Source: Clavibacter michiganensis (GTDB lineage Bacteria > Actinomycetota > Actinomycetes > Actinomycetales > Microbacteriaceae). Taken from it: a DNA stretch of 64,000 bases. How positions within the stretch are numbered: position 1 is the first letter of the stretch; the number at the start of each line of letters is the position of its first letter. The stretch spans positions 3,038,001-3,102,000 of the forward strand of contig MDHJ01000001.1 in NCBI GenBank assembly GCA_002150995.1, written 5' to 3'. The notes under the pieces were generated by a model. The model made no database searches and was not told the origin of the DNA. It saw nothing but the letters and a program-made list of their open reading frames with translations. The position numbers were made by a program, and so were the translations under genes. This document shows positions 1 through 8,961 of this stretch, piece after piece.

Positions 1-1314
1 CTGCTCGGGGTGCGCGCCCGCATCCGGGCGCTCCGCGCGATCCTCGACGGCGATCCCGACCCCGCCCACTTCGCGGCGCTCGGCGACGAGTGGGACGTGG
101 AGTCGCGCGCGGCCGCCGCGCTCCGGGACGTCGGCCTGGCCGAGGACGCCCTCGACCGGCCCGTCGCGACGCTCTCCGGCGGCCAGGCCGTGCTCGTCGC
201 CATCAGCGGGGTGCGCCTGCGCGGGCGTCCCGTCGCGATCCTCGACGAGCCGACCAACAGCCTCGACGGCCGGGCGCGCGGCATCCTGCTCGACCTGGTC
301 GACGGCTGGCGCGGCGCGCTCGTGGTCGTGAGCCATGATCGTGAGCTCCTGGAGCACGTGGACGAGGTCGCCGAGCTCCGCGACGGCCGGATCACCGTCA
401 CCGGCGGCACCTACCGGGCGCACGAGGAGCGCGTGGCCGGCGAGCGGGCCGTCGCCGAGCGGCGGATCCGGGCGGCCGAGCAGGCGCACCGGGCCGAGCG
501 ACGGCAGCGGATCGAGGCGGAGACCTCCATCGCCCGCCGCGCGAAGGCCGGGGCGCGGGCCGGCGAGTCGATGCCGCGCATCGTCGCGAACCAGCGGCGG
601 CAGCACGCGGAGGCGACCGCCGGACGGCTGCGGCGCGCCCACGCGGACGCGGAGCGACAGGCCGCGGACGCGGTCGCGGATGCCGAGGCGCATCTGCGGC
701 AGGACGCGCCCCTGCGGCTCGACCTGCCGGATCCGGCGCTGCCCGCCTCGCGGCGCCTCGCCGAGATCACGGTCCGCGGCCGCACGCGCGTGGTGCAGGG
801 CCCGGAGCGCATCGCCGTCACCGGCGCGAACGGCGTCGGGAAGTCGTCCCTGCTGGCGCTGCTGGTCGGCTCGCCCAACGCGCGCCCGCATCCGCTGCCC
901 GGCACGGGCGCCCGCGCCCTCACGGATCGCATCGGCTACCTGCCGCAGGGTCGCGACGGCCTCGACGACGCCCTCTCCCTGCTCGAGAACGTGCGGCGGG
1001 ACGCGCCCGACGTGCCGCCGCGGGAGCTGCGGAACCGCCTGGCGCGCTTCCAGATCCGGGGCGCCGCCGTCGACCGGACCGCGGCGACGCTGTCCGGCGG
1101 GGAGCGGTTCCGCGTGGCCCTCGCGGGACTGCTGCTGGCGGATCCGCCGCCGCAGCTCCTCGTGCTCGACGAGCCGACCAACGACCTCGACATGGCGGGC
1201 GCCGACCGCCTAGTCGAGGCGCTGCGGGCCTACCGGGGCGCGCTCGTGATCGTCAGCCACGACTCCGCGCTGCTCGATCGGCTCGACCTCGACGACCGGA
1301 TCGAGCTCGCGTGA
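1..1314 (+). CDS. ABC-F family ATPase, 5' end outside window
   Basis: Soluble tandem ABC ATPase of the ABC-F type, which act on ribosomes (translation factors or antibiotic resistance) rather than in transport. The open frame runs from the window edge, so the N-terminus and the first Walker A are missing. Visible in order: first signature LSGGQ and Walker B with DEPTNSLD, an Arg/Ala-rich charged helical linker, second Walker A GANGVGKSS, signature LSGGE, Walker B VLDEPTNDLD and the H-loop VSHD. No membrane segments are seen. Whether it is a housekeeping or resistance ABC-F cannot be decided from the part present. Confidence 0.9.
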   Translation: MLGVRARIRALRAILDGDPDPAHFAALGDEWDVESRAAAALRDVGLAEDALDRPVATLSGGQAVLVAISGVRLRGRPVAILDEPTNSLDGRARGILLDLVDGWRGALVVVSHDRELLEHVDEVAELRDGRITVTGGTYRAHEERVAGERAVAERRIRAAEQAHRAERRQRIEAETSIARRAKAGARAGESMPRIVANQRRQHAEATAGRLRRAHADAERQAADAVADAEAHLRQDAPLRLDLPDPALPASRRLAEITVRGRTRVVQGPERIAVTGANGVGKSSLLALLVGSPNARPHPLPGTGARALTDRIGYLPQGRDGLDDALSLLENVRRDAPDVPPRELRNRLARFQIRGAAVDRTAATLSGGERFRVALAGLLLADPPPQLLVLDEPTNDLDMAGADRLVEALRAYRGALVIVSHDSALLDRLDLDDRIELA

Positions 1315-1346
1315 GCGGCGGCGGCGGCACCGCCGGCGCCGTGCGC

Positions 1347-1769
1347 TCAGACCCGCAGCGAGAAGGCCGCGAGCCCCTGCTCCCCGTGCGCCGCGAACCC
1401 GAGCGCGCGGTAGAAGGGGTGCGAGCGGTGGCCGTCCTCGGTGCCGCCGGCGTCGGTGGTGAGCACGAGGAGGACGCCCGCGGCCGCCCGGTCGCGCACG
1501 TGCTCGACGAGCGCGCGGCCGATGCCACCGCGCTGGGATCCGGGGTGCACGAGGAGGTCCTGGAGGTAGCAGATCGACACCCCGTCGCCCACCGTGCGCA
1601 CGAGCCCGACGAGGCGTCCGTCGTCGTCGCGCGCGGTGGCGACCAGGTCGGATCCGGCGAGCGCCCGCTCGAGCCGCTCCGGGTCGCGGGTGTACGCGCT
1701 CCACCCGACGGCGCCGTAGAGGTCGAGCAGCTCGTCGCGCGCGGGGACCTCCTCGGCGATGCGGACCAT
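1347..1769 (-). CDS. GNAT family N-acetyltransferase
   Basis: A 140-residue GCN5-type acetyltransferase. The acetyl-CoA binding motif A is visible as VHPGSQRGGIGRALVEH, followed by the usual C-terminal HPFYRALGF segment where the acceptor pocket forms. I start at the ATG giving MVRIAEEVPARDELL, because the longer open frame upstream runs over the neighbouring + strand gene and is low-complexity. Substrate is unknown. It converges with the ABC-F gene, with only about 30 bases between them. Confidence 0.85.
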   Translation of the reverse strand: MVRIAEEVPARDELLDLYGAVGWSAYTRDPERLERALAGSDLVATARDDDGRLVGLVRTVGDGVSICYLQDLLVHPGSQRGGIGRALVEHVRDRAAAGVLLVLTTDAGGTEDGHRSHPFYRALGFAAHGEQGLAAFSLRV

Positions 1770-1853
1770 CCCGCCATCATGCCCGGGCCGGACCGGACCG
1801 GGCCGGGCCGGGCCGGCGCCGGGACGGCGCGGGCGTCGGCCTACGGTGATCCC

Positions 1854-2222
1854 ATGCGCCCGCGCCTGCCTCCCGTCCCCGACGCGTCGCTCGATGCCTT
1901 CGACGGCGGCGTGGGCGTCCTGTCGCGCGACGGCGTGCGGGCGGGCCACGTCGCGACCGTGCGGTGGCAGTACCACGGGCTGCTCGGGCGGCAGCTGCAC
2001 TGGTGGATCTGGTACATCGTCGTCTGGGAGGACGGCACCCGCGAGCGGTCGCAGGAGGACTACGCGCCGTACCTCGCCGTGCAGGAGATGCGCGCGGGGT
2101 ACCTCGACGTCGACGTCGCCCGCGACCCGACGCGGGCAGGGCGCTACGACTTCGCGTGGCTCCCGCCCGCGGAGGCCGCGGCGACCCGGGAGCGCCTGGG
2201 CATCCAGGACAGCGACTTCTGA
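1854..2222 (+). CDS. hypothetical protein, 122 aa
   Basis: Unrecognised small soluble protein starting MRPRLPPVPDASLDAFDGG. It is rich in aromatic residues in the middle (LHWWIWYIVVWEDG), with no signal peptide or obvious transmembrane segment. Codon use is like its neighbours. It is divergent from the GNAT gene, with about 85 bases between the two starts holding both promoters. No function can be assigned. Confidence 0.65.
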   Translation: MRPRLPPVPDASLDAFDGGVGVLSRDGVRAGHVATVRWQYHGLLGRQLHWWIWYIVVWEDGTRERSQEDYAPYLAVQEMRAGYLDVDVARDPTRAGRYDFAWLPPAEAAATRERLGIQDSDF

Positions 2223-2328
2223 CGCCGGCGCGGGGATCGTCCCGCCCGGCTTCGGCCGGGAGGAGGAGCGGAGGTAGGGTCGGCAGGAGGAGCGGTGCCG
2301 CTCCGATCCCCAGTCGACGAGGACCACC

Positions 2329-3288
2329 ATGACGACGACGAGCCGCCCTCCGCGCAGCAGCACCGCCGACCGGCCTCCCCGTCCCCGCCGCTCCCGCATG
2401 GCCCGCCGCGAGGCGATCGCCGGCTACCTCTTCATCAGCCCGTGGATCGTCGGCTTCCTCGTCTTCACGCTCGGCGCGATGGTCTACAGCCTCGTGGTCT
2501 CGTTCAGCGACTACAACCTCGCCACCGACGTGGCCACGCCGGTCGGCACCGAGAACTACGAGCGGCTCTTCACGGACCCGCGCGTGGCGCTCTCCCTCGG
2601 CAACACGCTCTTCTACGCGATCCTCGCGGTGCCGTTCGAGGTGTGCCTCGCGCTCCTGCTCGCGATCCTCCTGGCCCGCCTCGGCCGCGGCGCGGGCCTG
2701 TTCCGCACGCTCTACTACCTGCCCAAGATGACCCCCACGGTCGCGACCGCGAGCGTCTTCCTCCTGCTCCTCAACGGCAACACGGGCGCCGTGAACCAGG
2801 GCCTCGAGGCCATCGGCATCGACGGCCCGCAGTGGCTCATCGACCCCGACTGGGTGAAGCCGTCCATCGTGCTCATGACGCTCTGGGGCGTCAGCGGCAC
2901 CATGGTGATCTTCCTCGCCGCCCTGAAGGACGTGCCGCGCGAGCTCTACGAGGTCTCCGCGCTCGACGGCGCCGGCCCGGTCCGGCAGTTCTTCTCCATC
3001 ACCGTGCCGATGATCTCCGGCGCGATCTTCTTCAACGTCGTCGTGCTCACCATCGCCGCCCTGCAGGTCTTCGACCAGGCGTACCTGCTGTTCTGGCGCG
3101 ACCAGACGAACGCCTCCCCCGACTCGTCGCTCTTCTACGGCGTGTACCTGTTCCAGCAGGCGTTCCGCTCGTTCGACTTCGGGTTCGCGGCCGCGATGGC
3201 GTGGCTGCTGTTCGTGATCGTGCTCGTCATCACGCTCGTGCAGGTGAAGCTGAGCAACCGGTTCGTCTACTACGAGGGGGATCGCTGA
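2329..3288 (+). CDS. sugar ABC transporter permease, MalF/UgpA type
   Basis: Inner-membrane permease of a carbohydrate uptake ABC transporter (CUT1 class), 319 residues with about six transmembrane helices. The EAA loop that contacts the ATPase is visible as ELYEVSALDGAGPVRQFFSITVPMI around residues 205-230. Its stop overlaps the start of the second permease by one base (TGATG), so the two are translationally coupled. No ATPase gene lies beside it, which is common in actinobacterial CUT1 systems that share one MsiK/MsmX-like ATPase encoded elsewhere. The substrate cannot be read from sequence. Confidence 0.93.
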   Translation: MTTTSRPPRSSTADRPPRPRRSRMARREAIAGYLFISPWIVGFLVFTLGAMVYSLVVSFSDYNLATDVATPVGTENYERLFTDPRVALSLGNTLFYAILAVPFEVCLALLLAILLARLGRGAGLFRTLYYLPKMTPTVATASVFLLLLNGNTGAVNQGLEAIGIDGPQWLIDPDWVKPSIVLMTLWGVSGTMVIFLAALKDVPRELYEVSALDGAGPVRQFFSITVPMISGAIFFNVVVLTIAALQVFDQAYLLFWRDQTNASPDSSLFYGVYLFQQAFRSFDFGFAAAMAWLLFVIVLVITLVQVKLSNRFVYYEGDR

Positions 3289-4286
3289 TGGCCGTCACCG
3301 ACCGCACGCCGACCCAGCCCGCGTCCGACGAGCCCGCTCCGCCCGCGGCCGCCACGGGGGATCCGCGCCTCGCCGGCGCCCTCACCCCGATGCCGTCCCG
3401 CGACGTGCGGCCGACCCGCCGCGACCCCGACCGGGGACGCCGCGTGCGCTCCCGGATCTCCCGTGCGCTCATCGCCGTGGTGCTCGTGGGCTTCGCGCTG
3501 CTGTTCCTGTACCCGTTCGCCTGGCTGCTCGCCGCGAGCCTCAAGCCGCGCGGCGAGGTGTTCGACAACGCGCTCTGGCCGCGCACCTTCACGCCGCAGA
3601 ACTACGTCGAGGTGTGGGAGCAGCTGCCGCTGCTCGGCTGGATGGGGAACAGCCTCGCGATCGCCCTCATCGCCGCCGCCTTGGTGTCGCTGTCGAGCGC
3701 GCTCGTCGCGTTCGGGTTCGCGTACTTCCGCTTCCCGGGGCGGAAGCTGCTCTTCGGCCTGGTGCTCGCCACGATGATGCTGCCCGGCGCGGTGACGATG
3801 GTGCCGCAGTTCCTCATCTGGAAGAACCTCGGGCTCATCGGCACGTGGATCCCGCTGTTCGGCATGAACCTCTTCGGCTCGGCGTTCTACATCTTCCTGC
3901 AGCGCCAGTTCTTCCTCGGCCTGCCGAAGGAGCTGTTCGAGGCGGCCCGACTCGACGGCGCGAGCTACTTCGGGATGTTCCGGCGGATCGCGCTGCCGCT
4001 GTCGATCCCGTCGTTCGTCATCATCTTCATCTTCGAGTTCCAGGCCAGCTGGAACAACCTGCAGGCGTCGCTCATCTACCTCAACGCCGGCAGCGTCGAG
4101 GGCTTCACCGTGCCGCTCGGCCTCTCGTACGCGATGACCGCGTTCAGCCCGACGAACGGCGGCCAGGGCGACTACCAGCTGGTGATGGTCGCGGCGCTGC
4201 TCGTGACCCTGCCGATGCTGCTGCTGTTCGCGTTCGGGCAGCGGTACTTCGTGGAGGGCATCGCGACGCAGGGCCGCAAGGGCTGA
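3288..4286 (+). CDS. sugar ABC transporter permease, MalG/UgpE type
   Basis: Second permease of the same CUT1 importer, 332 residues. A disordered Pro/Ala-rich cytoplasmic N-terminus of about 55 residues precedes the first membrane helix (ALIAVVLVGFALLFLYPFAWLL). The EAA motif is ELFEAARLDGASYFGMFRRIALPLSIP. The start is the ATG overlapping the upstream stop; a longer open frame upstream is only an overlap with the first permease. Together with the first permease and the binding lipoprotein on the other strand it should form the importer. Confidence 0.93.
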   Translation: MAVTDRTPTQPASDEPAPPAAATGDPRLAGALTPMPSRDVRPTRRDPDRGRRVRSRISRALIAVVLVGFALLFLYPFAWLLAASLKPRGEVFDNALWPRTFTPQNYVEVWEQLPLLGWMGNSLAIALIAAALVSLSSALVAFGFAYFRFPGRKLLFGLVLATMMLPGAVTMVPQFLIWKNLGLIGTWIPLFGMNLFGSAFYIFLQRQFFLGLPKELFEAARLDGASYFGMFRRIALPLSIPSFVIIFIFEFQASWNNLQASLIYLNAGSVEGFTVPLGLSYAMTAFSPTNGGQGDYQLVMVAALLVTLPMLLLFAFGQRYFVEGIATQGRKG

Positions 4287-4292
4287 CGCCCG

Positions 4293-4325
4293 GCCGTGCC
4301 GCTCTCGGCCGAGGCGCGGCACGGC
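4293..4325 (+). terminator. hairpin after sugar permease operon
   Basis: A perfect 10-bp stem (GCCGTGCCGC / GCGGCACGGC) with a 13-base loop lies just after the permease stop. There is no T-run, as is usual in actinobacterial terminators. It sits between convergent genes. Confidence 0.5.
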
Positions 4326-4332
4326 GAGGCGC

Positions 4333-4356
4333 GGCGAGGCGAGGCGAGGCGAGGCG
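4333..4356. repeat. pentanucleotide GGCGA microsatellite
   Basis: Four consecutive copies of GGCGA followed by a variant GGCGC, with another GGCGA at 4323-4327. It lies in the short gap between the permease terminator and the SMR gene stop. Such short repeats may vary in copy number by slippage. Confidence 0.6.
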
Positions 4357-4360
4357 CGGG

Positions 4361-4684
4361 TCAGTGGCCGGTGTCGACGAGCTTCAGGCCGATCACGCAG
4401 CCGACGAGGCCGAGCAGCAGCAGGATCTTGACGACGCTGGCGGGCTCGGCGCCGGTCACGATGGCGTACGTCACGGTGAGCGACGCGCCGATGCCCACCC
4501 ACACGGCGTAGGCGGTGCCCGTGCTGATCTCGCGCATGGCGTAGGCGAGGCCCACCATGCTCAGCACGACGGTCACGGCGAACACGATCGTCGGCCCGAG
4601 CTTCGTGAGGCCGGCGGACTTCCCGAGGGCGGTGGCCCAGACGGCCTCCAGCACCCCGGACACGATGAGGACGATCCACGACAT
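4361..4684 (-). CDS. SMR family exporter, probable guanidinium exporter (Gdx/SugE)
   Basis: Four-helix small multidrug resistance family protein of 107 residues, acting as an inner-membrane antiporter dimer. The essential glutamate is Glu13 in SGVLEAVWATALGKS. It resembles the Gdx (former SugE) branch, which exports guanidinium against protons, more than EmrE. A guanidine-III type riboswitch sits directly upstream on the same strand, which supports guanidinium as the substrate. The gene is monocistronic here. Confidence 0.88.
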   Translation of the reverse strand: MSWIVLIVSGVLEAVWATALGKSAGLTKLGPTIVFAVTVVLSMVGLAYAMREISTGTAYAVWVGIGASLTVTYAIVTGAEPASVVKILLLLGLVGCVIGLKLVDTGH

Positions 4685-4696
4685 GGCTGTTCCCTA

Positions 4697-4739
4697 CGGC
4701 CAGTCTTGTCGCGTTCCGGGTACTGATCCGTCGTCCGGG
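4697..4739 (-). promoter_or_regulatory. guanidine-III (ykkC-III) riboswitch
   Basis: On the minus strand, ending about 12 bases before the SMR start, the segments CCGGACGA, GTACCCGG and GACAAGAC followed by GGCC occur in order. This matches the conserved layout I remember for the actinobacterial ykkC-III aptamer (for example the Thermobifida fusca RNA): a CCGG...CCGG stem carrying GACGA and a downstream GACAAGAC-GG part forming the pseudoknot. The 3' side lies close to the GTAGGGAA ribosome binding site, so ligand binding probably controls translation initiation of the exporter gene. Confidence 0.85.
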
Positions 4740-4809
4740 AGCGCGGTCGGGCGCCCGGTCACAGCGTAGCCGGGCGCCCTGATCACGCCATGTGCACGTC
4801 AGCGCCGGA

Positions 4810-6168
4810 TCAGCGGGCCGCCTGCTCGTAGGCGCGCATGGCCGCGGTCTGCGCGTCGCCGAGCGCCTCCTCGGGCGTCTTGTCGCCGAGGAGGGTGGAG
4901 GCGACGGCGTTCTGCAGCTCGCTCTGGATCTGCTGGCCGGCCGGGGACCCGCCGATGGAGCGCCCCTCCGCCACCACGTCGTAGAACGTGCCGATGGCCT
5001 GGTCGATGCCGTCGTCGCCGCTCGGCACCACGTGGGCCTCGCGGACCGCCTGGTCGGCGGCCGGGGACCCGGTGAACAGGCCCGTGTTGATGCCGCCGTT
5101 CTCCGTGACGGTCGCGGCGCGCACGTCGCCCGCGGCCTCCCACGCCTCCTGGCTCGTCAGGTCGAGCATCCAGGCGCACGCGGCGTCCTTGTTCGCGGCG
5201 CCCGCCGGGATCACGAACGCGGATCCGCCGGCGACCGAGAACGGCTCGCCGTCCTGGTCGCGGAACGGCACCGCGGAGATGTCGATGTCGTCGCGGTACG
5301 GCGCCACGACGTTGAGGTACCACTGGGCGTCGACCTGCGCCCCGACCTGGTCCTTCACGAACTGGTTGCCGTCGCCGAAGGTGTCGAAGGCGTCGGTGAA
5401 GCTCTTCCCCTTCGCGTAGCCGCCCTGCGCGTCGGACAGCTCCTTCAGGAACTCGAGGCCGGGCAGGTTGGACGGGTCGTCGAGGGTGGGCTGGCCGTCG
5501 TCGTCGACGAGCTGGCCGCCGAAGCCGAGCATCCAGAGGGCCGCCTGGCTGGTGGGCACGGCGTCGAGGCCGAGCACCGCGGGGTCGCCGCCGGACTCCT
5601 GGTACACCTTCCCGACCGCGTCGAGCAGCTGGTCGGGCTTCGAGGTGTCGAACTGGTCGGCCGTGACGCCGGCCGCGGAGAGCACGCGCTCGTTGAGGAT
5701 GATCGCCGGCGGCTGGAAGAACTGCGGCACCGCCCAGATCGCGTCGTCGTACCGGATGTCGTTCGTGACGGACTCGTAGAAGCGCTCCTCCGGGTCGACG
5801 TCGTTCACGGCGTAGCACTCGTCGAGCGGGAGGATCAGGTCCTGCGCCGCGTAGGTCGCCACGAACTGGCGGTCCATCTGCACGACGTCGGGGGTCTGGC
5901 CGCTGGCGACGCGGGTGGTGAACTTCTGCGCGTCGAAGGCGGTGGCGTCGAGGTCGATGGTGACGCCGTCGAGCGCCTCCGCCGCGTGCGCCATGCGGGC
6001 CTCGCCCACGTCGTCCGCGCCGTCGAACGCCCAGGCCTTCAGGGTGCCCGTGGCCTCCGTGGTGAAGGAGGCGTCGGCGGCGCCCGAGCCGCCGGATCCG
6101 CATCCCGCCAGCAGCGTGGCCGTGGCCGCCGCCGCGATGACCGCGAGCGTCCGGTGTGTCCTGGTCAT
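4810..6168 (-). CDS. extracellular solute-binding lipoprotein, sugar ABC transporter
   Basis: A 452-residue lipoprotein that captures a carbohydrate outside the membrane. The N-terminus MTRTHRTLAVIAAAATATLLAGC is a type II signal peptide with lipobox LAGC. The mature part is an SBP_bac_1 type two-lobed protein, with the family-typical segments DVVQMDRQFVATYAAQDLILPLD and PAGAANKDAACAWMLDLTSQEAW. It probably serves the two permeases on the opposite strand, though it is convergent to them and separated by the SMR gene, so it is transcribed independently. Confidence 0.9.
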   Translation of the reverse strand: MTRTHRTLAVIAAAATATLLAGCGSGGSGAADASFTTEATGTLKAWAFDGADDVGEARMAHAAEALDGVTIDLDATAFDAQKFTTRVASGQTPDVVQMDRQFVATYAAQDLILPLDECYAVNDVDPEERFYESVTNDIRYDDAIWAVPQFFQPPAIILNERVLSAAGVTADQFDTSKPDQLLDAVGKVYQESGGDPAVLGLDAVPTSQAALWMLGFGGQLVDDDGQPTLDDPSNLPGLEFLKELSDAQGGYAKGKSFTDAFDTFGDGNQFVKDQVGAQVDAQWYLNVVAPYRDDIDISAVPFRDQDGEPFSVAGGSAFVIPAGAANKDAACAWMLDLTSQEAWEAAGDVRAATVTENGGINTGLFTGSPAADQAVREAHVVPSGDDGIDQAIGTFYDVVAEGRSIGGSPAGQQIQSELQNAVASTLLGDKTPEEALGDAQTAAMRAYEQAAR

Positions 6169-6261
6169 GTGGTTCCCTCCGAGAGCACGGCGGGCGTCAT
6201 CGCCCCCGGTCTCGAACGTACGCCGCTTCTCCTCCGGCGATCCGGGCGGCGGATCCGCGGC

Positions 6262-7248
6262 TCAGCTCGCCGAGCTGTACCACTTGGAGACCAGGTGGTC
6301 GGCCTCCACGCGGCGGATGGTGCCCGAGTGCGAGCGGAGCACGATGCTCGAGGTGCGGATCATGCCGCGGTGGCGGGTGACGCCCGCGACGAGCGCGCCG
6401 TCCGTGACGCCCGTGGCGACGAAGTACGCGTTGTCGCCGGTGACGAGGTCGTCCTGGTCGAGGATCCGGTCGAGGTCGTGGCCGGCGTCGACCGCGCGCT
6501 GCCGCTCCGCGTCGTCCTTCGGCGCGAGGCGCGACAGGAGCACGCCGCCGAGGGCCTTGATGGCGCAGGCCGTGATGATGCCCTCGGGGGTGCCGCCGAT
6601 GCCGACGCACATGTCGATGCGCGAGTCGGGGCGAGCCGCGTTGATGCCGCCGGCCACGTCGCCGTCGAGCAGGAGGCGGGTCGAGGCGCCCGCCGCGCGG
6701 ATCTGCGCGATGAGGTCCGCGTGCCGCGGCCGGTCGAGGACGGCGACCTGCATGTCCTCCACCGCGAGGCCCTTCGCGTCGGCGAGCGCGCGGATGTTCT
6801 CGCCGATGGGGCGGTCGAGGTCGACGACGCCGCGGCCCTCGGGGCCGGTGACGAGCTTGTCCATGTAGAAGACCGCGGACGGGTCGAACATGCTGCCGCG
6901 GTCGCTCACCGCGATGACGGAGAGGGCGTTCATGCGGCCGGCGGCGGTGAGGCTCGTGCCGTCGATGGGATCCACCGCGATGTCGCAGGCGGGACCGAAG
7001 CCGTTGCCGACGTGCTCGCCGTTGAAGAGCATGGGCGCCTCGTCCTTCTCGCCCTCGCCGATGACGACGAGGCCGTCGAACGCGACGGTGCCGAGGAACT
7101 TGCGCATGGCGTCGACCGCGGCGCCGTCGGCGGCGTTCTTGTCGCCCTTGCCGATGAAGGGGGCGGAGCGGATGGCCGCCGCCTCGGTGGCCCGCACGAG
7201 CTCCATCCCGAGGTTGCGGTCCGGGTTCGAGTAGTTCTCCTCGGTCAT
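6262..7248 (-). CDS. glpX: class II fructose-1,6-bisphosphatase GlpX
   Basis: Gluconeogenic phosphatase that converts fructose 1,6-bisphosphate to fructose 6-phosphate in the cytoplasm; GlpX is the usual actinobacterial form. The 328 residues carry the family motifs [10 protein letters not shown], metal-binding [12 protein letters not shown] and [14 protein letters not shown]. Length matches the family. The start [14 protein letters not shown] is normal for actinobacterial GlpX. The gene stands alone between a binding protein and a membrane protein gene, all on the same strand. Confidence 0.95.
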   Translation of the reverse strand: MTEENYSNPDRNLGMELVRATEAAAIRSAPFIGKGDKNAADGAAVDAMRKFLGTVAFDGLVVIGEGEKDEAPMLFNGEHVGNGFGPACDIAVDPIDGTSLTAAGRMNALSVIAVSDRGSMFDPSAVFYMDKLVTGPEGRGVVDLDRPIGENIRALADAKGLAVEDMQVAVLDRPRHADLIAQIRAAGASTRLLLDGDVAGGINAARPDSRIDMCVGIGGTPEGIITACAIKALGGVLLSRLAPKDDAERQRAVDAGHDLDRILDQDDLVTGDNAYFVATGVTDGALVAGVTRHRGMIRTSSIVLRSHSGTIRRVEADHLVSKWYSSAS

Positions 7249-7306
7249 GGTGGGGTTCCTCCCGGTAGAGACGTGCGCGGGCGGCTCCGTCGACTCCGCA
7301 GGTGCG

Positions 7307-8413
7307 TCAGACCGATCCTACGGCGGGGGTCCGGGCCCTCCCGCGGTCGCCGGCGATGTACCGGATCATCACGTTGAGCGTCGCGACGAACGGCACCGCG
7401 AACAGGGCGCCGGCCACGCCGCCGACGTAGGAGCCGGCCGCGACCGCGAGCACCACCGCGAGCGGGTGGACGTGGACGGCCCCGCCCATGACGAGGGGCT
7501 GCAGCACGTGCGACTCGAGCAGGTGCACGCCGATGACGGCGGCCAGCATGATGACGGCCTGCAACGGCCCCACGAACACCAGCGCGATGACGACGGCGAA
7601 CGCGCCCGACACGATGGCACCCACCACCGGGATGAACGAGGCGAGGAACACGACCACGGCGATGGGGACGGCGAGGGGCAGGCCGAGGAGCCACGCGGCG
7701 AGGCCGATGCCGACCGCGTTGCCGGCCGCGACGAAGATCTGCACGCGCGTGAAGGCGGAGAGCGTGCCCCATCCGGCGCGGCCGGCGCCGTCGATGGCGG
7801 GACGCGCCCGCCGCGGGAACACGCCGACCACGAAGCGCCAGATGCCCCGACCGTCGACCAGCACGATGACGATGGTGAAGAAGGCGAGGAGCGCGCCCGT
7901 GACGAGCTGGCCGACCCCGAGCCCGGCGTCGAGCGCCCCCGTGAGCACGGCCTCGCGGCTGCTCTCGAGCGCCTTCCCCGCGGAGGCGACGAGCGCGTCG
8001 TAGTCGGACGGCACCACGTTGAACGGCGGCTGCGCGAGCAGGTCGCGGGCCGCGTCGAACCGGTCCATCGCCTCCCGCTGCAGGGTGGGGATGCCCGTGC
8101 GGACCTCGGTGACGAGCAGCAGGACCAGCGCCGAGATGACGACCGCGGTGCCGAGGAGCGTCGATGTGATGGCGACCCAGGCGGGCCACCTGCGCCGCCG
8201 GAGCCCGGCCACGAGCGGCTCGAGCAGCGCGCAGACGAGGAGGCCGACGAGGAACGGGATGACCACTTCCTTGACGGCGAGGAGGAGCCAGACGGCCGCG
8301 GCGATCGCGATGCCGATGACGAGCAGGCGCCACGACCACTCGGCCGCGAGCAGCACTCCCGGGGTGACGCCCCGGGCGGGCGCCTCGGGCGGGGGCTCGA
8401 CGGGGTGGGACAT
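7307..8413 (-). CDS. AI-2E family transporter
   Basis: A 368-residue polytopic membrane protein of the AI-2 exporter-like superfamily (PF01594). It has about eight hydrophobic helices: two near the N-terminus, a soluble middle part (about residues 90-160), and a C-terminal block containing [27 protein letters not shown] and the family-typical [11 protein letters not shown] start at the ATG giving [15 protein letters not shown]; the frame upstream runs through the tRNA gene and is not coding. Substrate is unknown, as members range from AI-2 export to sodium/proton exchange. Confidence 0.88.
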   Translation of the reverse strand: MSHPVEPPPEAPARGVTPGVLLAAEWSWRLLVIGIAIAAAVWLLLAVKEVVIPFLVGLLVCALLEPLVAGLRRRRWPAWVAITSTLLGTAVVISALVLLLVTEVRTGIPTLQREAMDRFDAARDLLAQPPFNVVPSDYDALVASAGKALESSREAVLTGALDAGLGVGQLVTGALLAFFTIVIVLVDGRGIWRFVVGVFPRRARPAIDGAGRAGWGTLSAFTRVQIFVAAGNAVGIGLAAWLLGLPLAVPIAVVVFLASFIPVVGAIVSGAFAVVIALVFVGPLQAVIMLAAVIGVHLLESHVLQPLVMGGAVHVHPLAVVLAVAAGSYVGGVAGALFAVPFVATLNVMIRYIAGDRGRARTPAVGSV

Positions 8414-8613
8414 GGCGGTGCTCCGATCTCGGTGCGCGGGAGGAGGATCCCCGCGGGAGGAGGAGAGCCGGCGCCCATCATGGCGGGACGCGGCGGCCGA
8501 CGGCCGGCGGTGTCCCGGATGCGCGAGGACGAGCATCCTCCGCGGGGCTGTGCGGGAGGCGAGGGCGCACGCGGGGATCCGAGCGGGGCGGGCTTCGGGC
8601 GGCGCACCGACGA

Positions 8614-8642
8614 CGAAGGGCCCCGGTCTCCCGGGCCCTTCG
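8614..8642 (-). terminator. hairpin downstream of tRNA-Ser
   Basis: A 10-bp stem CGAAGGGCCC / GGGCCCTTCG with a 9-base loop lies about 45 bases after the tRNA-Ser 3' end on the minus strand. It lacks a clear T-run. Confidence 0.5.
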
Positions 8643-8685
8643 CGCGGATCGGGGCCTGCGCGCGAGGCGCGGTGCCGGATCCTGC

Positions 8686-8775
8686 TGGCGGTGGCGGTGG
8701 GATTTGAACCCACGGTGGAGTCTCCCCCACACACGCTTTCGAGGCGTGCTCCTTAGGCCGCTCGGACACGCCACC
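8686..8775 (-). tRNA. tRNA-Ser(CGA)
   Basis: Cloverleaf with acceptor GGTGGCG pairing with CGCCACC, anticodon stem CACGC/GCGTG, loop CTCGAAA (anticodon CGA), a long variable arm typical of class II tRNA-Ser, T-arm GTGGG-TTCAAAT-CCCAC, and an encoded CCA end. It reads serine UCG codons. Confidence 0.95.
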
Positions 8776-8961
8776 GTGATCGAGTGTAGTACAGGGCCGG
8801 GGCGGGGTCGCACGGGGCCGCGAGGGGCGTCGCGGCGTCGGCCGCGCGGATCCCGCGCACCTCGACCGCCGCCGGCACGGGCCGGGGAGGGCCGGGCACC
8901 GCGGCGCGGGAGCGGGCATGCTCGGAGGGACCTGACCCCGACCCCGACCCCGAGGAGTACC

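Noticed and set aside
2295-3280. Long open frame continuing into the second sugar permease
   Set aside because: It is the shifted frame of the first permease; Arg/Pro/His-rich composition and no homology. The true start is the ATG at 3288.
4792-7377. 861-codon plus-strand open frame
   Set aside because: Antisense shadow of the solute-binding protein and glpX, caused by high GC; composition is Val/Arg/Gly/Asp repeats without domains.
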